Source of the DNA: Perlabentimonas gracilis | GTDB taxonomy: Bacteria > Bacteroidota > Bacteroidia > Bacteroidales > Tenuifilaceae | Direction of reading: 5' to 3' | Assembly (NCBI RefSeq): GCF_011174675.1 | Contig: NZ_JAANIG010000014.1 | Location: 26,848-90,847, forward strand | DNA length: 64,000 nt | Shown here: positions 18,656-26,397 of the stretch, piece by piece | Layout: each line of letters begins with the position of its first letter | Position numbering within the stretch: position 1 is the first letter of the stretch | Position numbers and translations under genes: made by a program | Notes under the pieces: model-generated | The model's database searches: none | The model's input: the letters and a program-made list of their open reading frames with translations, nothing else | What the model was told of the DNA's origin: nothing

Positions 18656-18679
18656 AACCAATGGGTTAACCCTTTGGTT
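18656..18679. promoter_or_regulatory. 24-bp near-perfect palindrome upstream of the pectinesterase gene
   Basis: AACCAA, T, GGGTTAACCC, T, TTGGTT: eleven of twelve base pairs match around a centre at 18667/18668. It lies 46 nt before the chosen GTG start of the CE8 gene. It could be an operator or an RNA hairpin; the loopless symmetry favours a dimeric DNA-binding protein. No second copy was noticed in the window. Confidence 0.45.
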
Positions 18680-18725
18680 ACTAGTGTTTAATCCCTTGGC
18701 GTTTAATTACAAAACCGTAGTGATT

Positions 18726-19772
18726 GTGAAAAAATTTGCAATTATCATTTTAATTGGAGTGGCCCTTAATGGCTGCACCAACAGCCAGTCCCTTGAGCAA
18801 AAACTTTTGAAGCATATCACTTTGGTTGTGTCAAAAGATGGTACAGGTACTGTAGCCACTGTTCAGGAGGCAATTGATATGGTTCCGGAAAATAACACTG
18901 AACGCTTTGTAATCTTTATCCGCAATGGGGAGTACAAGGAGAAGATTGTGCTACCTCGCGCAAAAACCAATGTTACTATGATTGGCGAGAGTGCCGAGGG
19001 TGTAATTCTAACCTACGACGATTATTCTGGAAAAGTGGTTGAGGGCGATACAATTACCACCTACACTTCCCACAGTTTTGCCGCCGATGCCGATGATTTT
19101 GTGGCAATGAATATTACCTTTGCCAACTCGGCAGGTCCTGTTGGACAGGCTGTTGCTATCCGAACCACTGGCGATAGGCAAATATTCTACAACTGTAGGT
19201 TTATAGGTCATCAGGATACCTACTACACCCAAGGTCACTACAGAAACTACCTGAAGAATTGCTTTATTGAGGGTACAACCGACTATATTTTTGGACGCTC
19301 AACGGTGGTGTTCGATAGCTGCCATATCAACAGCCTTAAAACAGGATCGTACATCACGGCAGCATCAACCGAGCAGGATGTGAAGTTTGGTTACGTATTT
19401 TTCAATTGTCGTTTTACCGCTGCACCCGGCATTGAGCGTGTGTCCCATGGTCGCCCTTGGCGCCCTTTTGCTCGCACTGTGATTATAAACTCATTTCTCG
19501 ATGGTTTTGTAAATCCTGAGGGTTGGTCCATTTGGCGTGGCCGAGAGAATCATCACGATTGCTACTATGCCGAGTATCAAAACTATGGCCCCGGTGCTGA
19601 CATTTCAAATCGCATCCATTGGTCGCATCAGCTAACCGAGGCTGAGAGAGAAGTGTATACCATCCAGAATATATTTGCAAAAAGTACAAGTCCTGAATAC
19701 TTTGAGGATGATTGGATACCCAACCTTGAGGCTGACCCAATTTACAGTATACTTATATCTAATTTAAACTAA
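18726..19772 (+). CDS. CE8 pectin methylesterase (lipoprotein)
   Basis: I chose the GTG at 18726 because the protein then begins VKKFAIIILIGVALNGCTN, a good lipoprotein signal; another in-frame GTG lies at 18684 but would add 14 odd residues, and no in-frame ATG exists upstream. About 348 residues. The CE8 beta-helix motifs are all present: QAVAIRTTGDRQIFYNCRF, the acid/base and nucleophile aspartates in GHQDTYYTQG and GTTDYIFGRS, and the substrate arginine in GRPWRPFARTV, then GFVNPEGWSIW. It hydrolyses methyl esters of homogalacturonan, preparing it for the PL1 lyase. It is the last gene of the kduI operon. Confidence 0.92.
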   Translation: MKKFAIIILIGVALNGCTNSQSLEQKLLKHITLVVSKDGTGTVATVQEAIDMVPENNTERFVIFIRNGEYKEKIVLPRAKTNVTMIGESAEGVILTYDDYSGKVVEGDTITTYTSHSFAADADDFVAMNITFANSAGPVGQAVAIRTTGDRQIFYNCRFIGHQDTYYTQGHYRNYLKNCFIEGTTDYIFGRSTVVFDSCHINSLKTGSYITAASTEQDVKFGYVFFNCRFTAAPGIERVSHGRPWRPFARTVIINSFLDGFVNPEGWSIWRGRENHHDCYYAEYQNYGPGADISNRIHWSHQLTEAEREVYTIQNIFAKSTSPEYFEDDWIPNLEADPIYSILISNLN

Positions 19773-19840
19773 GCACACCAGAGATTGTTTTATTGAATGT
19801 ACAAGAATTATTGAATTCACGTATATTGAAAAAACAAATT

Positions 19841-20134
19841 ATGTTAAAGGTGAGAAGCATTAGGTTAATAATAATTCTATCGGTAATTGCGGTATTTCTG
19901 CTTATCCCATTGGTTGCAATGCAGTTCACAAGTGAAGTGGACTGGAATACAATGGATTTTATAATTATGGGAATTCTATTGCTAAGTACAGGTTTAGGTT
20001 GTGAACTTTTATTGCGCAAAGTAAAAAGTACGAGAAATAGAATTATTCTATGTGGATTAGTTTTACTCGCATTCTTTCTAATCTGGGCAGAACTTGCGGT
20101 TGGATTATTTGGGACCCCCTTTGCAGGATCGTAG
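19841..20134 (+). CDS. small three-helix membrane protein, function unknown
   Basis: The ATG at 19841 gives 97 residues; a longer frame would need a TTG at 19793. The sequence has three hydrophobic helices (LIIILSVIAVFLLIPLVAMQF, FIIMGILLLSTGLGCELLL, IILCGLVLLAFFLIWAELAV) separated by a basic RKVKSTRNR stretch and a conserved-looking FTSEVDWNTMDF loop. Similar orphan proteins are common in Bacteroidota, but I know no function. It begins 68 nt after the pectinesterase gene and starts the run of small plus-strand genes. Confidence 0.7.
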   Translation: MLKVRSIRLIIILSVIAVFLLIPLVAMQFTSEVDWNTMDFIIMGILLLSTGLGCELLLRKVKSTRNRIILCGLVLLAFFLIWAELAVGLFGTPFAGS

Positions 20135-20262
20135 AGTTAGCTTAAATCTTACAAGAATTACTATCATTTTTCAAAACTATACTTCAATTTTCTTTTTTTT
20201 CGCACATAGTTGGTTCAATTTTGTTTAGCACATAAACTACTTGTTTCACGAACAATAGTATT

Positions 20263-20835
20263 ATGTCAAATAGCAGAACAAAAAAGGAGTTGCCAACTGA
20301 GCAACACAACGAACTTCTCCGGGTTTTAAAATCCCGATTTGAGACGCATATGAATAGGCACAAGGGTATTGAATGGGCCAAAGTGCAAGCAAAGCTAATG
20401 GCTAATGTTGATAAGCTTTGGTCGCTAAACGAAATGGAACAAACGGGTGGAGAGCCCGATATGATTGGTTACGATAAGTTTACCGACGAGTACATTTTTG
20501 TTGATTGCTCACCTGAGAGTCCAAAGGGTCGCCGAAGCCTATGCTACGATGGCGAGGCACGAAATTCACGCAAAGAGCACAAACCTCAAAGTAGTGCTTT
20601 AGAAATGGCAACCGATATGGGCGTTGAAATCTTAAGCGAAGAGCAGTACCGGGAGCTACAGATGCTGGGTGAGTTCGATTTGAAAACGTCCTCTTGGGTG
20701 AAAACGCCAGAAGATGTAAGGAAACTTGGGGGAGCCTTTTTTTGCGATCAACGCTACGGAAAGATTTTTGTTTACCACAATGGAGCAGAATCATACTACG
20801 GCTCAAGAGGATTTAGGGGTATACTTAAGGTTTAA
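20263..20835 (+). CDS. DUF4256 family protein
   Basis: The 190-residue soluble protein matches DUF4256 over the full length, with characteristic MNRHKGIEWAKVQAKL, MEQTGGEPDMIGYDKFTDEY, DCSPESPKGRRSLCYDGEA and the C-terminal GGAFFCDQRYGKIFVYHNGA and SYYGSRGFRGILKV. No catalytic motif is obvious to me. The family is of unknown function. It stands 128 nt after the previous gene and 50 nt before the DUF6265-YciI gene, opening the accessory island. Confidence 0.85.
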   Translation: MSNSRTKKELPTEQHNELLRVLKSRFETHMNRHKGIEWAKVQAKLMANVDKLWSLNEMEQTGGEPDMIGYDKFTDEYIFVDCSPESPKGRRSLCYDGEARNSRKEHKPQSSALEMATDMGVEILSEEQYRELQMLGEFDLKTSSWVKTPEDVRKLGGAFFCDQRYGKIFVYHNGAESYYGSRGFRGILKV

Positions 20836-20885
20836 ATTGATAAAAAAACCTACATTTAAAGCCTAACCCAAACTTCAATCTTGTT

Positions 20886-21746
20886 ATGAAACTCACTCTA
20901 TCAATTCTTGCCCTTATCATATCCCAAGTTACCATTGCCCAAAGGGATTTCCCTGATTTTTTACAGGGGACTTGGAAAGTTGAAAACAAAGAAATGTACG
21001 AGCATTGGGATAAACTCAACGACAATTCCTTGAAAGGATTTTCCTACAATACAAAGGATGGTGCACTAAATATTTCAGAGTATCTCGACATTACTCAAAC
21101 AAAAAAAGATATAATCTATACAGCCACAGTTCTTAATCAAAACCAGGGGAGGGGAATCAGCTTTAAGCTAAATAAGGATGGCGATACCTATTCGTTTGAA
21201 AATCCAAAGCACGATTTCCCTAAAAAGATTTCCTATAAAAAGGTATCTGAAACCGAAGTGTTTGTTGAGGTATCCGATGGAAAGCAAAATGAGTTTTCCT
21301 ACAAGATGACAAAGCAGATACCAAAGTCAAATGAAGAGGACACAACTGTTTCGAACCCAAACTACGACCCAATACTTGCCGAGAAGCTGAGTGCCGACGA
21401 TTACGGGATGAAGAGTTTTATCCTGGTCATCCTAAAAACGGGTACAAACCAAACCACCGATAGAGATTTTATCAGCGCTTGTTTCAGGGGGCATCTCGAT
21501 AACATAAACCGATTGGAAGAGGAAGATAAATTGGTTGTGGCAGGCCCCCTTGCAAAAAATGAAAATACCTATAGAGGAATTTTTATTCTTAATGTTGCTA
21601 CAGTAGAAGAAGCACAATTGCTATTGGAAACCGATCCCGCCATTAAGGAGGGATTGCTTGATGCCGATATATACAATTGGTATGGGTCAGCCGCACTTCC
21701 AGAGTATTTGAATTCATCTGATAAGATTTGGAAATTGAAACCCTAA
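20886..21746 (+). CDS. secreted fusion of a DUF6265-like domain and a YciI-like domain
   Basis: The 286-residue protein has a short signal peptide ([14 protein letters not shown]), then a DUF6265-like lipocalin-type beta domain (about 20-140: [36 protein letters not shown]), a linker, and a YciI-like ferredoxin-fold domain (about 175-275: [55 protein letters not shown]). The glycine-histidine GHL matches the YciI active-site histidine. YciI domains are usually cytoplasmic; an exported fusion is unusual. Possibly it binds or turns over a small hydrophobic molecule; function is not known. Confidence 0.7.
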   Translation: MKLTLSILALIISQVTIAQRDFPDFLQGTWKVENKEMYEHWDKLNDNSLKGFSYNTKDGALNISEYLDITQTKKDIIYTATVLNQNQGRGISFKLNKDGDTYSFENPKHDFPKKISYKKVSETEVFVEVSDGKQNEFSYKMTKQIPKSNEEDTTVSNPNYDPILAEKLSADDYGMKSFILVILKTGTNQTTDRDFISACFRGHLDNINRLEEEDKLVVAGPLAKNENTYRGIFILNVATVEEAQLLLETDPAIKEGLLDADIYNWYGSAALPEYLNSSDKIWKLKP

Positions 21747-21759
21747 AAATCCTTCAAGA

Positions 21760-22110
21760 ATGAGTAATACAAAAATCTTTAAAATGTCCTTTGCAAGTGT
21801 TTATCCCTACTATATCCAGAAAGCCGAGAAAAAGGGGCGCACAAAAGCAGAGGTTGATGAGATTATTTTCTGGCTAACAGGTTATGATGAAAGTACATTC
21901 AAAAAGCATCTCGATAGTAATACCGATTTTGAGAACTTTTTTGCCCATGCCCCACAAATCAATCCGAATGTTTCAAAAATTACGGGTGTCGTTTGCGGTG
22001 TTAGGGTCGAGAATATTGAGGATAAGCTAATGCAACAGATTCGTTATCTCGATAAACTTGTTGATGAGCTTGCTAAAGGCAAAGCAATGGAGAAGATTTT
22101 AAGAAAGTAA
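21760..22110 (+). CDS. DUF2200 family protein
   Basis: The 116-residue protein matches DUF2200 along its length: [55 protein letters not shown] and [21 protein letters not shown]. The family is widespread, small, cytoplasmic and of unknown function. The gene is 13 nt after the fusion gene and 70 nt before a DUF1801 gene, in the same direction. Confidence 0.85.
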   Translation: MSNTKIFKMSFASVYPYYIQKAEKKGRTKAEVDEIIFWLTGYDESTFKKHLDSNTDFENFFAHAPQINPNVSKITGVVCGVRVENIEDKLMQQIRYLDKLVDELAKGKAMEKILRK

Positions 22111-22180
22111 TTTAACCAACAACACTTTACCTTTACCGTCGGCAGGTATACTTAAACTTAAAACCTTAAACCTTTTTAAT

Positions 22181-22603
22181 ATGGCCGAACTAAAAACAAA
22201 GCAAACCAACGCAGATGTTATAGAGTTCATCAACTCATTTGCCGATACCGAGCAAAAGCGAGAGGATAGCTTCGAACTGCTTAAGTTGATGCAAGAGTTT
22301 ACAGGTTATGAACCCAAGATGTGGGGTCCTTCCATTATCGGCTTTGGTAGTTACCATTACAAATCGGAGAGAAGTAGGCAGGAGGGCGATTGGCCATTGG
22401 TGGGATTCTCGCCCCGAAAAGCAGCCATCTCCCTTTATGTATTTACAGGAATGCCCGAACACGAGTATCTTCTAAAAGATTTAGGCAAGTTCAAAATGGG
22501 TAAGGCCTGTATTTATGTAAAGAAGCTATCCGATATTAATTTGGATGCACTAAAAAGGATAATGGGTGAGACCATAAAGTTTTTGCAAGCGAAATATCAG
22601 TAA
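22181..22603 (+). CDS. DUF1801 family protein (frataxin-like fold), copy 1
   Basis: The 140-residue protein shows the DUF1801 pattern: NADVIEFINSFADTEQKRED at the N-terminus, MWGPSIIGFGSYHYKSE, WPLVGFSPRKAAISLYV and LGKFKMGKACIYVKKLSDI. The fold resembles frataxin/iron-chaperone-like proteins, but a function is not established for this branch. Two further DUF1801 domains lie in the same gene run (27202 and 27765 genes), so the island carries three. Confidence 0.85.
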   Translation: MAELKTKQTNADVIEFINSFADTEQKREDSFELLKLMQEFTGYEPKMWGPSIIGFGSYHYKSERSRQEGDWPLVGFSPRKAAISLYVFTGMPEHEYLLKDLGKFKMGKACIYVKKLSDINLDALKRIMGETIKFLQAKYQ

Positions 22604-22627
22604 GTGTTAACGAAATAATTATTGGTT

Positions 22628-23494
22628 ATGATTTCTACTAAAATAATAATTAAAGAATCTGCCGCAAAAGTGTGGCAGGCTTTAACGGATAAGAGCCAAA
22701 TGAAGGAGTGGTATTTCGATATTGCTGATTTTGAGCTAAGAGCGGGTGCAATTTTCAATTTTTATGAGCCGGGAGGTGAGAATCTTTTTCATCATCGCTG
22801 CCAGATTATTGAGATTATTCCAAAAACAAAACTTGCCCATACTTGGTCACATCCCAGCCATAGCAAAGGTGTGAGTACGGTTACTTGGTTGTTAAGCGAA
22901 GTCAACGGCATCACCGAGGTTACCCTAAAGCACGAGGGAATTGAAAACTTTGCCGATGCGGGTCCCGAATTTGCACCTGAGAATTACCAGATGGGATGGG
23001 AGGGGTTAATGTCAGCTCTAAAGAACTACATCTATGGAATTCGTAAGCAAACCTACCAAATTGAGATAAATGCATCACCCGAAGTTGTGTGGGATGTTCT
23101 TTTGAACGATGATACTTACCGTAAGTGGACTAACGTATTTTGCGAAGGTTCCTTTTACAAGGGAGAGTTGAAACCCGGTGGACGGGTTCATTTTTTAACA
23201 CCAAATGGGGATGGAATGTATTCAAACATAGTTTTTTACACTCCCCATTCAAACATTCTTTTTCAACATATTGGCGAGATAGTAAACTTTGTTGAACAAC
23301 CCTTGGATGATGCTACTGAGAAATGGACTGGAGCTTTTGAAAGCTACACATTGAAGAGCAATGGCAAAACAACAACACTTGTTGCAGAGGTTGATTTAAC
23401 CCCAGATCACCTTGATTCTTTCAACAAAGCATTCCCAAAAGGGTTAGATAAAATTAAGGAACTCTCAGAGTTAAGTGAAATCACTAAAAACTAA
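22628..23494 (+). CDS. tandem START/AHSA1-type (SRPBCC) ligand-binding protein
   Basis: ATG at 22628 chosen; only a TTG lies two codons further upstream. The 288-residue protein contains two SRPBCC domains. The first (about 1-140) has VWQALTDKSQMKEWYFDI and GWEGLMSALKNYI; the second (about 141-288) has INASPEVVWDVLLNDDTYRKW and a C-terminal amphipathic helix. SRPBCC domains bind hydrophobic ligands or act like the Hsp90 activator Aha1. Tandem fusion of two full domains is less common than single ones and suggests an internal pseudo-dimer. It lies 24 nt after DUF1801 copy 1 and 6 nt before a VOC gene. Confidence 0.82.
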   Translation: MISTKIIIKESAAKVWQALTDKSQMKEWYFDIADFELRAGAIFNFYEPGGENLFHHRCQIIEIIPKTKLAHTWSHPSHSKGVSTVTWLLSEVNGITEVTLKHEGIENFADAGPEFAPENYQMGWEGLMSALKNYIYGIRKQTYQIEINASPEVVWDVLLNDDTYRKWTNVFCEGSFYKGELKPGGRVHFLTPNGDGMYSNIVFYTPHSNILFQHIGEIVNFVEQPLDDATEKWTGAFESYTLKSNGKTTTLVAEVDLTPDHLDSFNKAFPKGLDKIKELSELSEITKN

Positions 23495-23500
23495 GGTATT

Positions 23501-23935
23501 ATGACTACTGCAAATATCTATTTAAATTTCAACGGTAATTGCGAGGAGGCGTTTAACTTCTACAAATCCGTTTTTGGTGGTGAGTTTAGCTACTTTAGTC
23601 GTTTTGGCTCAGTTCCCGAAGGAGATCGGTATAAAGTTTCCGATGCATACAAAAACAGAGTAATGCATGTTGCTTTACCAATCGGAAATACAGAGTTAAT
23701 GGGCAGTGATTGCCATGAGGATCAGTCAGATTCCTTTATTCTGGGGAATAACTTCTCAGTATCCATTACTGCTGATAGCAAGGGGGATGTAGATAGAATA
23801 TTCAATGCTCTTTTAAAGGGAGGAGTTGTGACTATGGCTGTGAACTCCACCTTTTGGGGCGACTATATTGGGATGCTAACCGATAAGTTTGGAGTGAACT
23901 GGATGGTTAGCTTTCCTGAGCAGCAACAGCAATAA
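23501..23935 (+). CDS. VOC superfamily (PhnB-like glyoxalase fold) protein
   Basis: The 144-residue protein has the PhnB-type pattern: YLNFNGNCEEAFNFYKSVFG at the N-terminus, VMHVALPIGNTELMGSDC in the middle and VNSTFWGDYIGMLTDKFGVNWMVSF at the C-terminus. Such proteins form dimers of paired beta-alpha-beta modules and often bind antibiotics or metals; the specific activity is unknown. It follows the SRPBCC gene by 6 nt and precedes ogt by 26 nt. Confidence 0.88.
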   Translation: MTTANIYLNFNGNCEEAFNFYKSVFGGEFSYFSRFGSVPEGDRYKVSDAYKNRVMHVALPIGNTELMGSDCHEDQSDSFILGNNFSVSITADSKGDVDRIFNALLKGGVVTMAVNSTFWGDYIGMLTDKFGVNWMVSFPEQQQQ

Positions 23936-23961
23936 GAGAAATACTTATTATCTAAAAATCT

Positions 23962-24486
23962 ATGATTTTTTCTAAAATCATTGAAACTCCAATTGGCAAA
24001 ATGCTTGCCTGTTCAGTTGATGAGGGTATATGTTTACTTGAATATTACGATAATCCCAAGCTAGAGTTTAAGTTAAATAAACTAGCTGATGAACTGAACG
24101 ATTCAGTAGCTGAACAAAGCAACAATGCTATTGAGTTACTCGAAAATCAACTTGGTGAATATTTCGAGGGCAACCGAAAAGCCTTCTCCGTTCCACTTCA
24201 CCTTGTTGGTACCGATTTTCAGCAAAAGGTTTGGAATTATCTTCTAACCATTGGTTATGGCAAAACTATAACCTATAAGGAGCAAGCATTGGCAATGGGA
24301 GATATTAAATCGATTAGGGCTGTTGCCACAGCAAACGGTGCTAATAAAATTCCCATTTTAGTACCTTGCCATAGGGTTGTTGGCTCAAAAGGTAGTCTAA
24401 CAGGTTATAGCGGTGGACTTTGGCGAAAAGAGTTTCTGCTTGATCTAGAAAGCCATCAGTATAAAATATTTAACGGTCAGGCTTAA
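23962..24486 (+). CDS. ogt: methylated-DNA--[protein]-cysteine S-methyltransferase
   Basis: The 174-residue protein has the complete signature: an N-terminal ribonuclease-like domain (MIFSKIIETPIGKMLACSVD), FQQKVWNYLLTIGYGKTITY, RAVATANGANKIPILVPCHRVVGS with the methyl-accepting cysteine (residue 136), and GYSGGLWRKEFLLDLE. It repairs O6-alkylguanine by suicidal transfer of the alkyl group to this cysteine. It sits in a run of small detoxification-like genes; a second alkylation-repair gene, an AlkA-like glycosylase, lies 29 kb away at 53818. Confidence 0.96.
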   Translation: MIFSKIIETPIGKMLACSVDEGICLLEYYDNPKLEFKLNKLADELNDSVAEQSNNAIELLENQLGEYFEGNRKAFSVPLHLVGTDFQQKVWNYLLTIGYGKTITYKEQALAMGDIKSIRAVATANGANKIPILVPCHRVVGSKGSLTGYSGGLWRKEFLLDLESHQYKIFNGQA

Positions 24487-24506
24487 AATGACATAATGAA
24501 ATTGAG

Positions 24507-24860
24507 ATGACACCAAAAGAAATTTTACAAAAATGGATTGACGCATTTAACAAGGCTGACTTAGAAACACTTTCAGACTTGTATGCTGACAAGGCAATTA
24601 ATCATCAAGTGGCAAACGAGCCTATTGAAGGGAGAAGTGCAATTAAGAAAATGTTTGAAGACGAATTTGCGACAGCAGAAATGACTTGTATTCCTGAAAA
24701 TATTTTTGAAGACGGAGAATGGGCAATTTTGGAATGGAAAGACCCAAGCGGACTTCGTGGATGTGGATTCTTTCAAATTCAGCACGATAAAATTATTTTT
24801 CAACGTGGTTATTGGGATAAGCTGTCATTTTTGAAACTGCACAATTTACCAATAAAGTAA
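24507..24860 (+). CDS. NTF2-like/SnoaL-type small protein
   Basis: The 117-residue protein reads as a cone-shaped NTF2-like fold: ILQKWIDAFNKADLETLSDL, YADKAINHQVANEPIEGRSA, and AILEWKDPSGLRGCGFFQI. SnoaL-type proteins are isomerases, hydrolases or simple binding proteins; no catalytic assignment is possible here. It lies 20 nt after ogt and 1 nt before the P-loop gene. These two genes are visibly AT-richer and use more AGA/AAA-type codons than their neighbours, which suggests a separate origin. Confidence 0.8.
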   Translation: MTPKEILQKWIDAFNKADLETLSDLYADKAINHQVANEPIEGRSAIKKMFEDEFATAEMTCIPENIFEDGEWAILEWKDPSGLRGCGFFQIQHDKIIFQRGYWDKLSFLKLHNLPIK

Positions 24861-24861
24861 A

Positions 24862-25383
24862 ATGGAGAATAAATATATTTTTCTTTTGATTGGACAAAAA
24901 GGGAGTGGAAAATCCTTCATCGGAACTCTTTTTGAAAAAGAGTTTGGGATAAAATTCATTCGAGTGGAAGATTGGGCTAAAAAAATCAAGAAAGACAGAG
25001 ATGTTGATAATGAAGCGTACCTAAAGCAAGTTTTTGAAGAAATTGAAAAGGGAATTCGAGATAGCTTAACTGATAAGGATAAAATTGTATTTGAGTCCAC
25101 AGTACTGACTGAATATTTTGATAAAATGCTTGAAAATTTAAGAAGAGATTTTCAAGTAATAACAATTGGTGTTATTGCAGACAACACAATTTGTTTAGAG
25201 AGAGTTAAATCCAGAGACCAAGAAATACACATCAACATTTCTGATGACCAAATATTAAGGATAAATGAGAAGGTCAGAGAAAGAAATTTTGAAACAGACT
25301 TTTCATTAATCAATGAAAATAAATCTGAGAAGGAACTTACAACTGAAATTGGTAATTTTATTGTACAGACTATTGACGAATAA
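24862..25383 (+). CDS. P-loop nucleoside/nucleotide-kinase-like protein
   Basis: The 173-residue protein starts almost immediately with a Walker A motif (IFLLIGQKGSGKSFIGTLF) and contains a plausible Walker B/LID-like pattern (KIVFESTVLTEYF; GVIADNTICLERVKSRDQEI). It resembles small adenylate-kinase- or shikimate-kinase-like AAA_33 proteins. The substrate cannot be told. The ATG is 1 nt after the NTF2-like stop codon, so the two are translationally linked. Base composition is AT-rich like its partner, unlike the flanking genes. Confidence 0.75.
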   Translation: MENKYIFLLIGQKGSGKSFIGTLFEKEFGIKFIRVEDWAKKIKKDRDVDNEAYLKQVFEEIEKGIRDSLTDKDKIVFESTVLTEYFDKMLENLRRDFQVITIGVIADNTICLERVKSRDQEIHINISDDQILRINEKVRERNFETDFSLINENKSEKELTTEIGNFIVQTIDE

Positions 25384-25401
25384 GACTGAAATTAATGCCC
25401 G

Positions 25402-25418
25402 AACCACTTCAAGGGGTT
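25402..25418. other. hairpin after the AT-rich gene pair
   Basis: AACCACTT (25402-25409), a single C, and AAGGGGTT (25411-25418) form a tight stem with one A-G mismatch, inside an 89-bp gap whose base composition differs from the pair before it. Such short dyads follow mobile gene cassettes in some Bacteroidota. There is no T-run, so it is not a normal terminator. Confidence 0.3.
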
Positions 25419-25472
25419 TAACTAATCAGCCTGCCAGCCGATCTATAGCAATTGCATTAAAAACACAACCAA

Positions 25473-26384
25473 ATGATACAAATAGGTAATACCCCAATTT
25501 TCAAGCTTGAAAGAATTGTTGAACCAGGAATGGCAGACATTTATGTAAAATACGAGGGTGCAAACCCAACCGGAAGTATGAAGGATAGAATGGCCCTTTC
25601 AATGATTGAGGGTGCTGAGCGGAGGGGAGAGTTGAAGAAAGGTGGGACAGTTGTTGAGTATACGGGTGGAAGCACAGGAAGCTCATTGGCAATGGTTTGT
25701 GCAGTGAAGGGTTACAAGGCGCATTTTGTATCGTCCGATGCATTTTCCGATGAGAAATTGCAAACAATGCGTGCATTTGGTGCCCAACTGGAGATTATTC
25801 CTAGTGAAAATGGGAAAATCACTGCTAAGCTAATCGGCGATATGGTGAAAAGAGCAAAAGAGATTAGCAAAAATCCCAACACTTTCTGGACAGATCAGTT
25901 TAACAATATTGATAATAGGAACGCATACCATAAAATGGCACAAGAGTTTATTGATGAGCTTGGTACCGATATAGATGAGTTTATTACAGGCGTGGGAACT
26001 GGTGGTTCATTCTCGGGCAATGCAGAGGTTTTTAAACAAGAAATACCAAAGATTCGCTGTATTGCCATAGAGCCCTACTACGTTCGTTCACTTTCAGGAG
26101 GTGACACATCTGGTAAGCATAAGCTCGAGGGGATTGGTGCAGGTTTTGTCCCGTCAATTTGTCGCCTCGACTTGGCAGATGAAATTATTGCAGTTAAAGA
26201 TGAGGATGCCATTGAAACAGCACGAAAACTGGCTAGGTTGGAGGGTGTTTTTGGAGGAACAACTTCCGGGGCAAATGTTTGGGCTGCTATTCAAAGGGCA
26301 AAGGAATTGGGAACAGGAAAAAAGATTGTTACAATTATAGTAGATTCGGGGTTGAAATACCTTAGGGGCGACTTATTTCGATAG
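25473..26384 (+). CDS. PLP-dependent cysteine-synthase-fold enzyme, atypical substrate loop
   Basis: The 303-residue protein is a fold-type II PLP enzyme: GNTPIFKLERIV, the Schiff-base lysine in ANPTGSMKDRMALSMIE (Lys37), the phosphate-binding glycine loop GVGTGGSFSG and the C-terminal FGGTTSGANVWAA. In O-acetylserine sulfhydrylases the substrate loop reads TSGNTG; here it is TGGSTG (VVEYTGGSTGSSLAMV), so the asparagine is replaced by serine. The sequence belongs with the cysteine synthase family, but the exact reaction may differ from cysteine synthesis. It starts 89 nt after the P-loop gene and ends 13 nt before the metallo-beta-lactamase gene. Confidence 0.85.
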   Translation: MIQIGNTPIFKLERIVEPGMADIYVKYEGANPTGSMKDRMALSMIEGAERRGELKKGGTVVEYTGGSTGSSLAMVCAVKGYKAHFVSSDAFSDEKLQTMRAFGAQLEIIPSENGKITAKLIGDMVKRAKEISKNPNTFWTDQFNNIDNRNAYHKMAQEFIDELGTDIDEFITGVGTGGSFSGNAEVFKQEIPKIRCIAIEPYYVRSLSGGDTSGKHKLEGIGAGFVPSICRLDLADEIIAVKDEDAIETARKLARLEGVFGGTTSGANVWAAIQRAKELGTGKKIVTIIVDSGLKYLRGDLFR

Positions 26385-26397
26385 TTCAATATCAACA

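Noticed and set aside
18629..18691. Short frame starting MKNRIVFCLNQWVNP before the pectinesterase gene.
   Set aside because: It is only 20 codons, runs through the 24-bp dyad and is out of frame with the gene behind it; no leader-peptide logic is visible.
24507..26384. Gene cassettes of an integron with attC sites.
   Set aside because: I saw no paired attC core sites (RYYYAAC and GTTRRRY) at both ends and no integrase gene; only one short hairpin is present.
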